From assembly GCA_003226295.1 (NCBI GenBank), contig CP029803.1, positions 1,989,001 through 2,053,000 on the forward strand: 64,000 nt of DNA, written 5' to 3'. This stretch comes from Candidatus Moanabacter tarae (GTDB lineage Bacteria > Verrucomicrobiota > Verrucomicrobiia > Opitutales > UBA2987). Each line of letters opens with the position of its first letter. The stretch's first letter is position 1. Positions 8,182-17,806 of the stretch are shown piece by piece. The notes below the pieces were generated by a model that had not been told where the DNA came from, made no database searches, and saw only the letters and a list, made by a program, of their open reading frames with translations. The translations under genes and the position numbers were made by a program.

Positions 8182-9132
8182 ATGACTATTCAAGAGCAAC
8201 TATCTTGGGAACAAATTAACGATGACACCCTAAGCTTTTTCCGAGCCATAGGGGTTGATTACTTGGCTGTAAATCCGGCCCCAGATATGCGGGATGGAGT
8301 GGACCGAGTCGATTACTGGAGACATATTAAAGCGCTAACTGAGAAACATGGTTTAAAGCTCACCAACGTAGCAGCGACGGGATGGGATGAAATCTCTTTG
8401 GGACTGCCAGACCGGGATGAAAAGATATCGGCTTGGTGTACGATGCTCCGGAACTTGGGCGAGGTCGGAATCCCGACTCTAGGATGGAACTTTAAACCAA
8501 TGGGAAATTTTAGGACAACATCGAGCCCGCCAGGCCGTGGCGGTGCATCCTATAGCACTTTCGATTATGAAGAATTCATGCGTAGCCCCCCTTACAACCC
8601 GGACAAGGAGATTTCATGTGAAAAAATGTGGGAAAATCTGAAATACTTCCTCGAAAGGGTGATTCCCTGCGCCGAAAAGAATGGAGTTCGAATGGCGCTA
8701 CACCCGGACGATCCACCGATCCCGGAACCATTGGGAGGTGCGGCAAGGATTGTTTCAACACTCGATCATTACCATAAAATCTTCGACCTCGTACCGAGCC
8801 ACTGTAATGCAATGCTCTTCTGTCAGGGGTGTGTTAGGGAAATGGGACACCATGTACCTACGGCTATTCGTGATATCGGATCACTCAATAAAATTGCCTA
8901 CGTCCACTTTCGCAATATCCGCGGCACACCCAAAAAATTTCAAGAGGTCTTTCTTGATGAAGGCGATGTCGATATGTTTGAAGCGATGATGACCTACAAG
9001 GAAGTCGGTTTCAAAGGGCCGTTCATGATGGACCACACACCGGAATTTCCGAATCCGGATTCAACCTTTTGGGGCGGGCGGGCGTTCGCAGTAGGATATA
9101 TGAGATCCCTGATCCAAGCGGTTTACCGCTAG
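8182..9132 (+). CDS. UxuA-like (mannonate dehydratase superfamily) TIM-barrel protein, paralog 2
   Basis: A 316-residue paralog of the gene at 1210-2193. It shares long blocks including GWNFKPMGNFRT, MALHPDDPP with His174, MLFCQGC with Cys214, YVHFRNIRG with His242, DEGDVDM and FMMDHTP. Like its paralog it is shorter than E. coli UxuA (394 aa) and has CQGC in place of the CTGS box. The two copies face the same non-canonical changes, so they probably define one subfamily with its own substrate rather than two decayed UxuA genes. The expected reaction is dehydration of an aldonic acid to a 2-keto-3-deoxy acid, which is inference. Confidence 0.76.
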   Translation: MTIQEQLSWEQINDDTLSFFRAIGVDYLAVNPAPDMRDGVDRVDYWRHIKALTEKHGLKLTNVAATGWDEISLGLPDRDEKISAWCTMLRNLGEVGIPTLGWNFKPMGNFRTTSSPPGRGGASYSTFDYEEFMRSPPYNPDKEISCEKMWENLKYFLERVIPCAEKNGVRMALHPDDPPIPEPLGGAARIVSTLDHYHKIFDLVPSHCNAMLFCQGCVREMGHHVPTAIRDIGSLNKIAYVHFRNIRGTPKKFQEVFLDEGDVDMFEAMMTYKEVGFKGPFMMDHTPEFPNPDSTFWGGRAFAVGYMRSLIQAVYR

Positions 9133-9154
9133 ATTCTCGCAACACTAAAGAGCT

Positions 9155-10165
9155 TCAAAGCTCTGCCACTAAGACCCACATTGGTTCACTTCCTACCTCG
9201 TAGATTTTGATTTCTGACAGCTCACCGGTAACCTGATCAACCCGATAGATCGACATTTTACCACTATCTACACCGGCTGCGAAAATGAATTTACCTTGAG
9301 GATCGATGTCAAATCCGCGCACATGTGCCTGCCCTGGAACCCGCCCTATTAGAGAAAGCTCACCCGACGCTTCATCGATGCTGAAACAAGAAATACTATC
9401 ATGCCCCCGATTCGGCGCATAAAGAAATCTGCCGGATGGGTGAATCCGAAGCTGGGCTGTGGTGTTGTTACTACTGTCATAGCCTTCAGGCAATGTGGAA
9501 ATCGTTTGAAAAGAAGAAGATAATCTCCCGTCCTTCCTCACTGGATAAGCAGTGATACTGTTTCCCTGTTCATCCGTTGTGTACATCACATCAAGAGTGG
9601 GATGAAATCTAATATGGCGGGGACCGAGTCTCTCCTGCGGCACCAGAATGGCCAGCTCCTGAGGCGTCAACTCGCCTGTCTCCGGATCATACTTATACTG
9701 AAAAATTGCATTCTGTCTAATACAGTGAGGAACATAGACAAACCGATTAGATGGATGCACCTCAACTGAGTGAGCTCCCTGTAGAGTGTTAACTGTCGAT
9801 ACCGCCGGCGCAACAAGCGCTCCATTTTCTCCCACCCGATAACTACTGGCCCGCGCACCTCCGTTGCTTGAGGTTAAGGCAAATTTACCCGACCTATCAA
9901 CCGTAACGTAGACCGAATCCGACTCTTCCTCTATCGATCCGAGAAGCGAAATGGAACCATCTACTCGGTCGATCAAAAGGCTGGCAAGCTCACTCCTTTC
10001 ACGGAGGGCTACATACAAGAACTCACAATTCGGAGCCAATGCTATTCCTGACGGTCCCCCGGCAAGTGCAACTTCATGCTTCAGCTCGAGATAGCCAGCA
10101 TCGTCCATAGAATAGACATTAATTTTATCCTCACCCTTCACCGAAACATATACAAAACAAGTCAT
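9155..10165 (-). CDS. Lactonase-family seven-bladed beta-propeller (6-phosphogluconolactonase-like)
   Basis: A 336-residue protein of the Pgl/muconate-lactonising-like lactonase family. The blade pattern repeats: FVYVSVKGEDKINVYSMD at the N-terminus, then HPSNRFVYVPH, HPTLDVMYTTDEQGNSI, HPSGRFLYAPNRGHDSISCF and DPQGKFIFAAGVDSGKMSIY. This is the periodic H-P-(S/T)-x-(R/K)-F-x-Y signature. The family hydrolyses sugar lactones to acids, which would supply aldonic acids to the UxuA-like enzymes nearby. No signal peptide is visible. It is the last gene of the leftward series that runs from 25 kb, so its 3' end meets the UxuA-like paralog 2 gene convergently. Confidence 0.85.
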   Translation of the reverse strand: MTCFVYVSVKGEDKINVYSMDDAGYLELKHEVALAGGPSGIALAPNCEFLYVALRERSELASLLIDRVDGSISLLGSIEEESDSVYVTVDRSGKFALTSSNGGARASSYRVGENGALVAPAVSTVNTLQGAHSVEVHPSNRFVYVPHCIRQNAIFQYKYDPETGELTPQELAILVPQERLGPRHIRFHPTLDVMYTTDEQGNSITAYPVRKDGRLSSSFQTISTLPEGYDSSNNTTAQLRIHPSGRFLYAPNRGHDSISCFSIDEASGELSLIGRVPGQAHVRGFDIDPQGKFIFAAGVDSGKMSIYRVDQVTGELSEIKIYEVGSEPMWVLVAEL

Positions 10166-10239
10166 AATTTTTCTAAGATTGGGTATCTCAGCCTCCCTTT
10201 AACAAAACCCCAAAACCCCTTTTCTACAGTCCATGTTCT

Positions 10240-11001
10240 TCAGGATTTTCGAGAAATCTGATACGCAATTGCATAAAATGAGTGGGTTTTGCCACTTCTG
10301 TTCGGTTCGCTCCGATGCCAGGTATAATTATTAAAAAACAGGCCATCGCCTGGATTCATTGGGATCAGGCATTCCTTCGAATGGTCAATGTTTTCTAAAA
10401 GAATCCGATGTCTCTTGAACGGCTCAAACTGGTCTCGCATATATCCCATTGGTGGATCGTCGTAGTAGGACTCATGCTCAGCAAGGGACCACTCACGATG
10501 GCTCCCTGGTATCACTGCCAAAGCAATGCATTCCTTATCCACTCGCGACATGGGGATCCAGCAATTGCAACCCAAACGAGGGTCGATGTGCCAATAGAAA
10601 GAGTCCTGGTGAAAGTAGCTTCGCCCACCTTGTTCCTCACGAATCATACCGTGTTTAACTCCGATTTGGTCGGTGAAACGTTCAACCGGTCCTCCCAAGA
10701 GCCGGCTCATCGCCGTCTCCAAGTTAGGATGGTCAGCAACCTTTTGGAAAAGCTCTTCTCTCTCGGCTGGCCGCTGGATCCCTCCTGGCAACACCTCGCC
10801 TCTCACATTACGATAGGAACTTGGGTCTAGGATCTGAAAATGGTTTTCCGCCCAATTCGGCACTCGATCGATTATTTCGTCCACCAACCTACGCATTGAA
10901 TCAATCAGTTCAATAGGTATCAAACCTTCGAGAAGACAATATCCTTCATCGCTGTATTGTCTAAGTGCATCTTCACTCACCTCGATTTGGTTGTTACTCA
11001 T
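10240..11001 (-). CDS. Phytanoyl-CoA dioxygenase (PhyH) family protein 1
   Basis: A 253-residue member of the PhyH branch of Fe(II)/2-oxoglutarate oxygenases. The iron facial triad is visible: H131-Q-D133 in YFHQDSFYWHID and His229 in YTWHRSEPNRS; AVIPGSHREW is the usual middle block. The Arg that normally binds 2-oxoglutarate about 10-13 residues after the distal His is not in its place: the other copies read RRA, PRD or GRRY there, this one GKTHSFY. It may use a nearby basic residue or a different co-substrate. It is the first of five PhyH paralogs between 10 and 24 kb. Confidence 0.85.
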   Translation of the reverse strand: MSNNQIEVSEDALRQYSDEGYCLLEGLIPIELIDSMRRLVDEIIDRVPNWAENHFQILDPSSYRNVRGEVLPGGIQRPAEREELFQKVADHPNLETAMSRLLGGPVERFTDQIGVKHGMIREEQGGRSYFHQDSFYWHIDPRLGCNCWIPMSRVDKECIALAVIPGSHREWSLAEHESYYDDPPMGYMRDQFEPFKRHRILLENIDHSKECLIPMNPGDGLFFNNYTWHRSEPNRSGKTHSFYAIAYQISRKS

Positions 11002-11335
11002 GTAATAAACCTTAAACTAAACATGGGCAAAAGGACGATAGCACTAACTTAAAAACTAAGAGTATTGGGTCAAGCGTTCGCGGGAAATCGAGTGCGAAGA
11101 GTAGGCCAGTAAGTGTTTACCCGGCACATCACGATGATAGAGAGTTCCTCTTTAGGAGTGTCAACCAAATCCGTCGAGGATTCTAAAGCCGGATTTGCAA
11201 CCAGCAACCGAACCCCAAACCTCTGCGTAACTTACAATCCTTTCGAAAGTCCTGACCTCAATCGAAAGAATCCAAGGATAATCACTTCCTTCATTTCCAT
11301 CTTTTATCGGAAATTTACTTCAAACAGCCTTGGGA
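11002..11335. other. Gene-free stretch, 334 bp
   Basis: Upstream region of the PhyH 1 gene and downstream of the aspartoacylase-like gene, both leftward. No convincing small ORF, hairpin or operator is seen. A TTACTCATG segment holds the PhyH 1 start. Confidence 0.45.
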
Positions 11336-12418
11336 CTATACTACTACTCCACATTGCATTCCTTTGCGAATATATTGCATCTTCGGTAGCCCAATGACAA
11401 CGCCTCGCCGTTGACTCCGAATTTCCTGCAAGGTCCGGCCAAAAAGATCTCGGACAATTCCAAGAACGTCGCCCTCCTTAACTTCATCCCAGATCCCGAC
11501 AATCGGCACCCATAGCCCATTAACCGGAGTCCGGTTGTGCGATGCTAGATTCCCGCTACCATGACCCATTGTCACAATATGCCGCCGGGAAGGAAGAAGA
11601 TCGTTCTCACCTTCCAACATACCTAGATGCTTCATGATACGGAGCAAGCCATGACGGTACTCATCTTCCCCACCCATCCCCCAAGTCGTCTCCCAGTATA
11701 TTGCAGGAACACCGGCGAGAAAAGCAGCGTAAAGTGCGGTGCGGCCACTGTCATCAACACCTATTTCCGATTTTGCAGCGTGTGTAGGATCAAATTCATG
11801 CCCCCAGATCAACTCAAAGCCGGTCGCAAGGCTCGCTTCGCGCTCTGCATGATTGAGCACTGGGGATTCCCTATAGATGTTGTAGCCACACATAGTTGGT
11901 CCAATCATCGTCGGGCCGAATGTGTGCAAGGCGACCATGAGATCAGGCTTGTCCCGACCCCTATGTCCAAGAAAATCGTGTTGCAAAGTCCAAGCAACCC
12001 TCTCAGTAAGACAGCCATTGCGCCTCCCCGGGTAACAACGCGCCAGATTTTGCCCATCTTCGTGACCGACTCGTATATTATTTTGGTAGCTGTCGACGGA
12101 GCAGCAAGTTATGGCAACTACTCGGCCCTTCATAACTCCTGGTGCGAGATCGATCAGATGGTTTTGTAAGGCCACGATATTCTCGTACTCGTTACCATGC
12201 TCACCGGCTAAAAGCAGAAGAAGTGGACCTTCCCTAGCGCCATTAATCACAGTAACGGGAAGGGATCTATCAACGGTCGAAGCGCCATCCTCCACAATAG
12301 GATGCAAATATCGCAAGACCTCACCCTCCGGTGTTTCCAGCCAAGAACAGGACTTGGAATCGGGTTTAGGTAGATAATACCACGGATCGAGTTTTCGGAC
12401 AGATTCGATGGATTGCAT
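11336..12418 (-). CDS. Succinylglutamate desuccinylase/aspartoacylase-family zinc deacylase
   Basis: A 360-residue zinc carboxypeptidase-fold hydrolase (M14-like, AstE/AspA family). The zinc ligands are in the expected order: His74 and Glu77 in AGEHGNEYEN, and His165 in MVALHTFGP. The DGQNLARCYPG block around 121-131 matches the DG.NLNR.FPG substrate-binding block of the family. Members remove acyl groups from N-acyl amino acids or, in ectoine breakdown, N-acetyl-diaminobutyrate. The substrate here is unknown. No signal peptide. An M20-family deacylase exists elsewhere in the region, so several amide hydrolases serve this locus. Confidence 0.83.
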   Translation of the reverse strand: MQSIESVRKLDPWYYLPKPDSKSCSWLETPEGEVLRYLHPIVEDGASTVDRSLPVTVINGAREGPLLLLLAGEHGNEYENIVALQNHLIDLAPGVMKGRVVAITCCSVDSYQNNIRVGHEDGQNLARCYPGRRNGCLTERVAWTLQHDFLGHRGRDKPDLMVALHTFGPTMIGPTMCGYNIYRESPVLNHAEREASLATGFELIWGHEFDPTHAAKSEIGVDDSGRTALYAAFLAGVPAIYWETTWGMGGEDEYRHGLLRIMKHLGMLEGENDLLPSRRHIVTMGHGSGNLASHNRTPVNGLWVPIVGIWDEVKEGDVLGIVRDLFGRTLQEIRSQRRGVVIGLPKMQYIRKGMQCGVVV

Positions 12419-12674
12419 GGATGATTGTGGTACCCAGAATTACCTTCGGACAAGACTTTATTCTAGCCAGAAAGGATGAAATGTACACGTATTTTCCGAT
12501 ACTCAGGATTTCGATTGGCATGAGGAAATATGAACATTTCCAAATCGGGAAAGTGAACTAATTTGTCTAGCAAGATTAGAGAAATATCTCGACACATGCC
12601 ACGATAAAATCTGCTAGATATCCTTCTCGATTTGCCCAGGAGTCAAATGTGACCGCCCCAAGCACTGGAATGGG

Positions 12675-14144
12675 CTACGGCCAAATAGCATTCATCTTCC
12701 AGGCATCGAACGAACATAGAGTCGCACCTCCGCCACGGGAATAGGCCGACACCCCGAGGCTGTCCGATCGATCTGGATAGATTCTCTTGCCAACATAGCA
12801 TTGACGGTTACCAATGACTTCCACTACGCTGCGATCTAGAAAGATTCGGAGCTCAACCGATTGTCCATACGGTACTTCAAGGACAGCGCGCTGCGACTCT
12901 CGGTTGCTTACATCGCTTCTTGTGCTGGACCGGGAGACATCAAGGATAAGTTCCCGAAGTGGGTTAATCTGACCAGGTAAAGCATGCCTTGTCCCGGGAT
13001 TAGTGTTGAAGCGCACCAGCGTTTCCTCTTCTCCATCTGGGGAACAACGGAGTTTAAGGCCTACTTCCTCGGCATCCTGCCACTCGAATTTCATTCGGAT
13101 TTCGAGGCTGTCAGCTGATATTCCCAGATCTAAGTCAGTATCAGGACGCAAATGAAGGTCACGAAACGAGGTATGCTCGGCACGCAGGACCTCAAGCTCT
13201 GGAATGGGATCGAAGCGTAACTCTTCAGACTCAGATAGTGATAGCACCATCGGAAGTGCACATATCCCTGACCATCCAGCAGCGACTTGTGCGTAACCGA
13301 AACGTGCTTCTGAAATACGTCCGAAAAGAATCCGACGGTTGAGGCTATCAAGCAGAGTAAGTCCTTCGCAATAAACTCCGGGCCGAGCTGTCTCCGCAAA
13401 AGCGAGCCGCAAATGGCGCTCGGGAGTAAATCGGTGATTACTAGTACTTCCAATGTAAAACTGCGCTCCCCGTGCGTGGCTTGTAAAAGACAGAACTGGC
13501 TTTCCGTCGAGCACGAAAAAATCGGGACAGCCACAATCCTCTCCTGGTTCAGTGAACCGCCCGCCAATATAGAAAGGATGTAGATATTCCCAATGCTTCA
13601 GATCGGTGGAGCGGAAAAGATAGGCAGCGTCGGGAGAATAGATGCTATTCCCCGTTAAAGCGTAATGCACCCCATCCTCTACCCAGCCACAGGGCGCACC
13701 AGTCACATGGTATTCTCCATTGGGACCTAGGTCAGGGATGATGGGGTTGGCGGGGTGCTTATCCCATTCGATGAGCATATCATCGCTGCTGGTGGCGAGA
13801 CATATGCCGTCGGGCACGCCGTGATAGATATGAGTCGGAATGCCTTCGGCATTGACGAAAGACGCGCCGCTGTAGCACTGCTGGCGATCGGGACCATCAG
13901 GTCCAGGCGCCAGGGCAATAGGATGATCTGTCCAGTGAACCAAGTCTTTACTGGAAGCGTGACCCCAATGGATATTCCCATGCCAGGGACCATCGGGATT
14001 ATGTTGGTAAAAGAGATGGTAACGACCCTTCCAATAGATCGTCCCATTGGGATCGTTCATCCATTTGCACGGTGGTAAATAGTGGTAAGCAGGTCGAAAG
14101 CAATCAGAGGAAAGACTAATGCGTTCAGGATGAAAAACGGACAT
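12675..14144 (-). CDS. Glycoside hydrolase family 32-like protein with altered catalytic motifs
   Basis: A 489-residue five-bladed beta-propeller plus C-terminal beta-sandwich of GH32 type (fructan, levan or sucrose hydrolysis). The nucleophile box is intact: WMNDPNG with Asp31, followed by YHLFYQHNP and HWGHASSKDLVHW. The stabiliser RDP box instead reads GAPCGW (149-154) and the acid/base ECPD box reads GCPDFF with Gly205 in the Glu place; Glu202 and Asp203 lie just before it. It may be a divergent subfamily or inactive. The ATG at 14144 is chosen because AGAAGG lies 6 bases upstream; an in-frame ATG at 14201 would add 19 residues with no family support. No signal peptide is seen. Confidence 0.85.
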   Translation of the reverse strand: MSVFHPERISLSSDCFRPAYHYLPPCKWMNDPNGTIYWKGRYHLFYQHNPDGPWHGNIHWGHASSKDLVHWTDHPIALAPGPDGPDRQQCYSGASFVNAEGIPTHIYHGVPDGICLATSSDDMLIEWDKHPANPIIPDLGPNGEYHVTGAPCGWVEDGVHYALTGNSIYSPDAAYLFRSTDLKHWEYLHPFYIGGRFTEPGEDCGCPDFFVLDGKPVLSFTSHARGAQFYIGSTSNHRFTPERHLRLAFAETARPGVYCEGLTLLDSLNRRILFGRISEARFGYAQVAAGWSGICALPMVLSLSESEELRFDPIPELEVLRAEHTSFRDLHLRPDTDLDLGISADSLEIRMKFEWQDAEEVGLKLRCSPDGEEETLVRFNTNPGTRHALPGQINPLRELILDVSRSSTRSDVSNRESQRAVLEVPYGQSVELRIFLDRSVVEVIGNRQCYVGKRIYPDRSDSLGVSAYSRGGGATLCSFDAWKMNAIWP

Positions 14145-14447
14145 CTTGAGCCTTCTTTCGTCAGGAATCAAACAAGCAGAGCCCAAATAACTTGGGGCCA
14201 AAAGGGTAATTGATTTTAAATCTCATCTTAATATTTGTCAATTGATCGTCTGGAAGTCATAAGCATCTAATCTCGTATTCATTTCTTAAGTCTTATCGGG
14301 CAACTTATCACCATCTAACACTAAACCCGCAGGCATCCATCCTCCCCTTCCATTTTCTCAATCCTACTACGCCCCCACTCTTCGCATCGTCGAGAAATCC
14401 ATTGTGCCTCAACACCATGAATTATTTCAATCGGTTGGCAATACTCT

Positions 14448-15230
14448 CTACACATCCTCCACACGCTGCCATCGCAATACCTCCTTGGAGTGAGGCGACA
14501 AGCTCTCCCACAATTCACGCGGAAAGTGCTTCTCAGTATACTCATGTTGCCACTGATTAAACAGCCAAGGGCGACAAAACGCCATACATAGTTCATCTCG
14601 AGGATGATCCGACCGGTTGGGAGTACCGCGATGATAGGCACGCCCATCCTGCACCCAAACGGAACCCCTCTTCAGGTTTAGGCGGATCGGATGAAAACCC
14701 GAGTGGCATTCGTCACCACCGAGAATAGAATCGAGATCATTTTGAAGGTCCTCATCAGCGACGTATTGGGTGCAAGGAATCACTTCAAAACTTCCGTTCT
14801 CCTCGTTCGTGTCAACGAGTGGAAATTTGACCCCAACATCGAATGCGGGAAGCTTGATCCCCGGAAAGAGAAGTTGAGAATCACGATGCCAGCTTTGATA
14901 ATCAGATCCCGGGAGAGGAATATTTGAGTCAAAATGAGACCAGGCATAATCTTTCCCCAAAACCCTTCCCAAAAATTCTACCAAATCGGGATGTTCAAAG
15001 ATTTCTTCATCAACAAAAGGGAACAAAAAAGGAACCCGCACGTTGTAACGATGATAACCACGTACTGGATGTTTCCCCTGCCGCTTTACGCCCTCGTCGC
15101 GAATGGGTTTCCATGCCTCAAGGATTCGATCAATCTTGTCAATCGGGATGAAGTCTTCGAATACAACGAATCCGTTAATCCTCCACTCCTGCAAAAGTCT
15201 GTCGACATTGTAAGATGTAGCCACACCCAT
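14448..15230 (-). CDS. PhyH-family oxygenase 2
   Basis: An Fe(II)/2-oxoglutarate oxygenase of about 260 residues. The HxD pair is H115-R-D117 (SWHRDSQLLF) and the distal His200 is in GRAYHRGTPNRS, with Arg211 (HPRDEL) in the 2-oxoglutarate place, so the active site looks complete. The ATG at 15230 is preferred over one 18 codons upstream because family proteins begin close to YNVDRLLQEWRINGFVVFED and a GAAAG sits 5 bases before it. It differs from the neighbouring PhyH 3 along most of its length, so this is not a recent tandem copy. Substrate unknown. Confidence 0.82.
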   Translation of the reverse strand: MGVATSYNVDRLLQEWRINGFVVFEDFIPIDKIDRILEAWKPIRDEGVKRQGKHPVRGYHRYNVRVPFLFPFVDEEIFEHPDLVEFLGRVLGKDYAWSHFDSNIPLPGSDYQSWHRDSQLLFPGIKLPAFDVGVKFPLVDTNEENGSFEVIPCTQYVADEDLQNDLDSILGGDECHSGFHPIRLNLKRGSVWVQDGRAYHRGTPNRSDHPRDELCMAFCRPWLFNQWQHEYTEKHFPRELWESLSPHSKEVLRWQRVEDV

Positions 15231-15365
15231 ACAGACTTTCAACCCGATGTTCCTCTCTACATCAACCAGAATCTTGGAAATCACCCATTCTGAGGCTTCT
15301 TGTCCCAGAGGAATCCCCCAGTGGATTTTTAAAACAGAAGACCGGAAACTGTTGAATCCTATTCC

Positions 15366-16121
15366 CTATCTCACCTCCGACGAAGCCAAATGTACTCGAA
15401 CCTCCGCTTCGTATTCAGCTTTGGCCTTCTCATCTACTTTGGCCCCGACCGCTTTGATAATTTGGGCATAAGCCCTACGATGCCGAGTGGAAGACTTATT
15501 CGGTTCGGCCCGATGAATAAGCTCTGAATGATGCACCACTGCGTCGCCTGCCTGAAGTTCTACACGAATTTCTGCTGCTTCGTCTGCTGGACCCCAATCC
15601 GTGACAGTCTGCGAGAAACCAAGGACCTTGGAACGATTGTGAGGCCTAATACCTCGTTTATGCGAACCGGGAACGTAGCGAAGACATCCGTTCTCGCTAT
15701 CGATCGCCTCCATAGCCACCCAAATAGTAACAACCAATGGAGGGTTGAACTTGAAGTAGTAGTTGTCTTGATGGGGTGGTGTCGGATGTTCCGTATTCGG
15801 CGGTTTGTTAAACCATTCGGGACCACCAAGACATTCGTCGCACTTCTCGCCCAATAAAGCCTCGGCCAGCTCATACCACTTGGCCTTTTTACTAATCTTT
15901 TCAAAAAACGGATCACGGTCCAACCGTTGGAGTTGCTTAAGTGTCTCCGGTCGATTGGGATCCTGATAGTAGGCCTCGGTTTTTGGCAGACCCGGGACCA
16001 CTTCAGCTATATAGCGAGCCAGATTACTCTCCAACTCCTGAAACTCGTTACCGGTTATGAACCCTGGCACGACAACAAATCCGTTTCGGTAGAAAAATTC
16101 TTTGAACCTATGATAAGACAT
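15366..16121 (-). CDS. PhyH-family oxygenase 3
   Basis: A 251-residue Fe(II)/2-oxoglutarate oxygenase. Iron ligands are H117-Q-D119 in TPPHQDNYYF and His203 in ELIHRAEPNKS; Arg216 in RHRRAYAQI fits the 2-oxoglutarate site. The middle block DSENGCLRYVPGSHKRG is close to the canonical PhyH/ectoine-hydroxylase pattern. The C-terminus ends in a Lys/Glu-rich helix (DEKAKAEYEAEVRVHLASS). It lies 136 bases upstream of PhyH 2 on the same strand, so they may be co-transcribed. Substrate unknown. Confidence 0.86.
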   Translation of the reverse strand: MSYHRFKEFFYRNGFVVVPGFITGNEFQELESNLARYIAEVVPGLPKTEAYYQDPNRPETLKQLQRLDRDPFFEKISKKAKWYELAEALLGEKCDECLGGPEWFNKPPNTEHPTPPHQDNYYFKFNPPLVVTIWVAMEAIDSENGCLRYVPGSHKRGIRPHNRSKVLGFSQTVTDWGPADEAAEIRVELQAGDAVVHHSELIHRAEPNKSSTRHRRAYAQIIKAVGAKVDEKAKAEYEAEVRVHLASSEVR

Positions 16122-16204
16122 TGAATTGGGTTAACTACATCTACACAAAAGAACTAAAAATGCAACCTCGACTGGCGTGATCCACGAATCAAAGATTTCT
16201 CAGT

Positions 16205-17671
16205 TTAAATCTCATCGAAGGGATACAATTGCCGACCTAGATTCTTGAACGCCAACTTTCCATCTGCAGGGTTATGGACGCTTGGTTCGGCAACGTTATG
16301 TATTGCACCAGACCAGGATTCAAACCCGGCTCGGAAGTGAGCGGCTGACTTCACGCCGATGTATTGCATCTCCTTCGGATCGAGAGCAAGAGTTCGAGAA
16401 AAGGCAGTGTCGAACGGTTGCTCACGTGTGTTAACGAGAAGAACATGTATTCCTCCTTGCTGGATGTGCGCGGAAGCTCCCATGTCGCCCTCCAATCCGA
16501 AAAACATTGGGCCATCGTAATGGAAACGACCGTCTGAGAGAGCCACAACTTCCGCATGCATCCGAATCGAGGCACCCTGTAGCGGTGTCGATTTTGCGCC
16601 CACATCAAGGTCCAGAGTAGCCCCAACACCAACACCGTGACAGGCATCAACAGCTTCGGAATCGACAATGTAAAGCACACACGCATCCTGTAAATCGGCT
16701 TCGATGAAAGCACGCAGCATCCCAGTGCTATCGCCCGGCGAACCGCCACCCGTATTGTCCTCTCGATCTGCGAAAATAACTGGGAACTTGCCCTCATCCT
16801 GAGCAATTTGAATTGCCTCTATCGTAGTCAATTGTTTCATCTGCCAGATCTCACGGCGCTCGAAGATCCAGTCACCAATCTCGTCAGCACTCGACTGGGC
16901 TAGCTCCATATTGTTGTCTGCTACTATATAGACAGACGCTCCCATGTCGGGGACATCGGCAAGGGGGAAACAGGTAGCAATCGAAGCGGAAACGATGCCG
17001 GGGCGCGATTCGATTGCATGCAGATACTGTATGAGCTCAAGCATAGGAGAGTGAGCCGTTACCTGGTTTAGGCCCCAGACCAATGGAATCTGATGCAGTG
17101 CCATGGTTGGTCTTAGGCCTTCCCTTACAATCCGGACCAGAACATCGGCACATTCTCGACCTCGTTCCGCCATATCCACTTCGGGATATGATTCACGGCC
17201 GATCAGTACATCCGCCATATCGATCATCTGGGTAGACACGTTCGAGTGGATATCTAATTGCGCAACGATTGGGACTTTCGCACCCACCAAGTTACGGACA
17301 GCAGCTAGAATATAACCCTCTCCATCCAACACTCCCTCAGCTACCATGGCTCCATGTAGCTCGAGGAGCACCCCGTCGATCCTGCCAGATGCTTTGATGC
17401 CATTCACCAGATTATCGACTATAGTTTCGAAATCATGACGAGGTAGCGGCCCACTGGGATGGGCATTCCAAAAAGTGGAAGGAATTAAATCAAACCCATG
17501 GGCCTCAGCACCTTCGATAAACCCCCCGGTCGGGGTATTCACCCCCCGGAATTTCTCTACTATCTCCGACCCGCGCAAATAACCCCCACGCCCTTCCCCG
17601 CTCCTGATTGTTGTCGAAACAGTCGTAAAAGTGCTGGTTTCATGACTGATTCCTCCGATTGAAATTCTCAT
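16205..17671 (-). CDS. M81-family metallopeptidase (MlrC-like)
   Basis: A 488-residue zinc peptidase of the M81 family, named for microcystinase MlrC, which opens linearised microcystin peptides. Family landmarks are GGISHETSTF at the N-terminus (His9, Glu10), the LLELHGAMVAEG block near 103-114, QLDIHSNVS near 138-146 and REDNTGGGSPGDSTGMLRA near 299-317. Length matches the family. Most M81 proteins outside microcystin degraders have unknown substrates, so a role in small-peptide or cyclic-amide cleavage is inference. It lies in a leftward run of hydrolase genes. Confidence 0.9.
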   Translation of the reverse strand: MRISIGGISHETSTFTTVSTTIRSGEGRGGYLRGSEIVEKFRGVNTPTGGFIEGAEAHGFDLIPSTFWNAHPSGPLPRHDFETIVDNLVNGIKASGRIDGVLLELHGAMVAEGVLDGEGYILAAVRNLVGAKVPIVAQLDIHSNVSTQMIDMADVLIGRESYPEVDMAERGRECADVLVRIVREGLRPTMALHQIPLVWGLNQVTAHSPMLELIQYLHAIESRPGIVSASIATCFPLADVPDMGASVYIVADNNMELAQSSADEIGDWIFERREIWQMKQLTTIEAIQIAQDEGKFPVIFADREDNTGGGSPGDSTGMLRAFIEADLQDACVLYIVDSEAVDACHGVGVGATLDLDVGAKSTPLQGASIRMHAEVVALSDGRFHYDGPMFFGLEGDMGASAHIQQGGIHVLLVNTREQPFDTAFSRTLALDPKEMQYIGVKSAAHFRAGFESWSGAIHNVAEPSVHNPADGKLAFKNLGRQLYPFDEI

Positions 17672-17806
17672 AAATGTTAACCTTAAGAAACAACAGCCCG
17701 ATTGACTATCTAAATTACAGATGCAATCGAAAATCGTTATCTGATTGCTCTCAATTTTGAATGTCGGTCAGAGAAAGCTCCCGCCTTTATGGAATTAACT
17801 GCACCC

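Noticed and set aside
13130-13567. 145-codon leftward frame inside the GH32 gene
   Set aside because: It lies in another frame of a well-supported GH32 gene and shows no family pattern.
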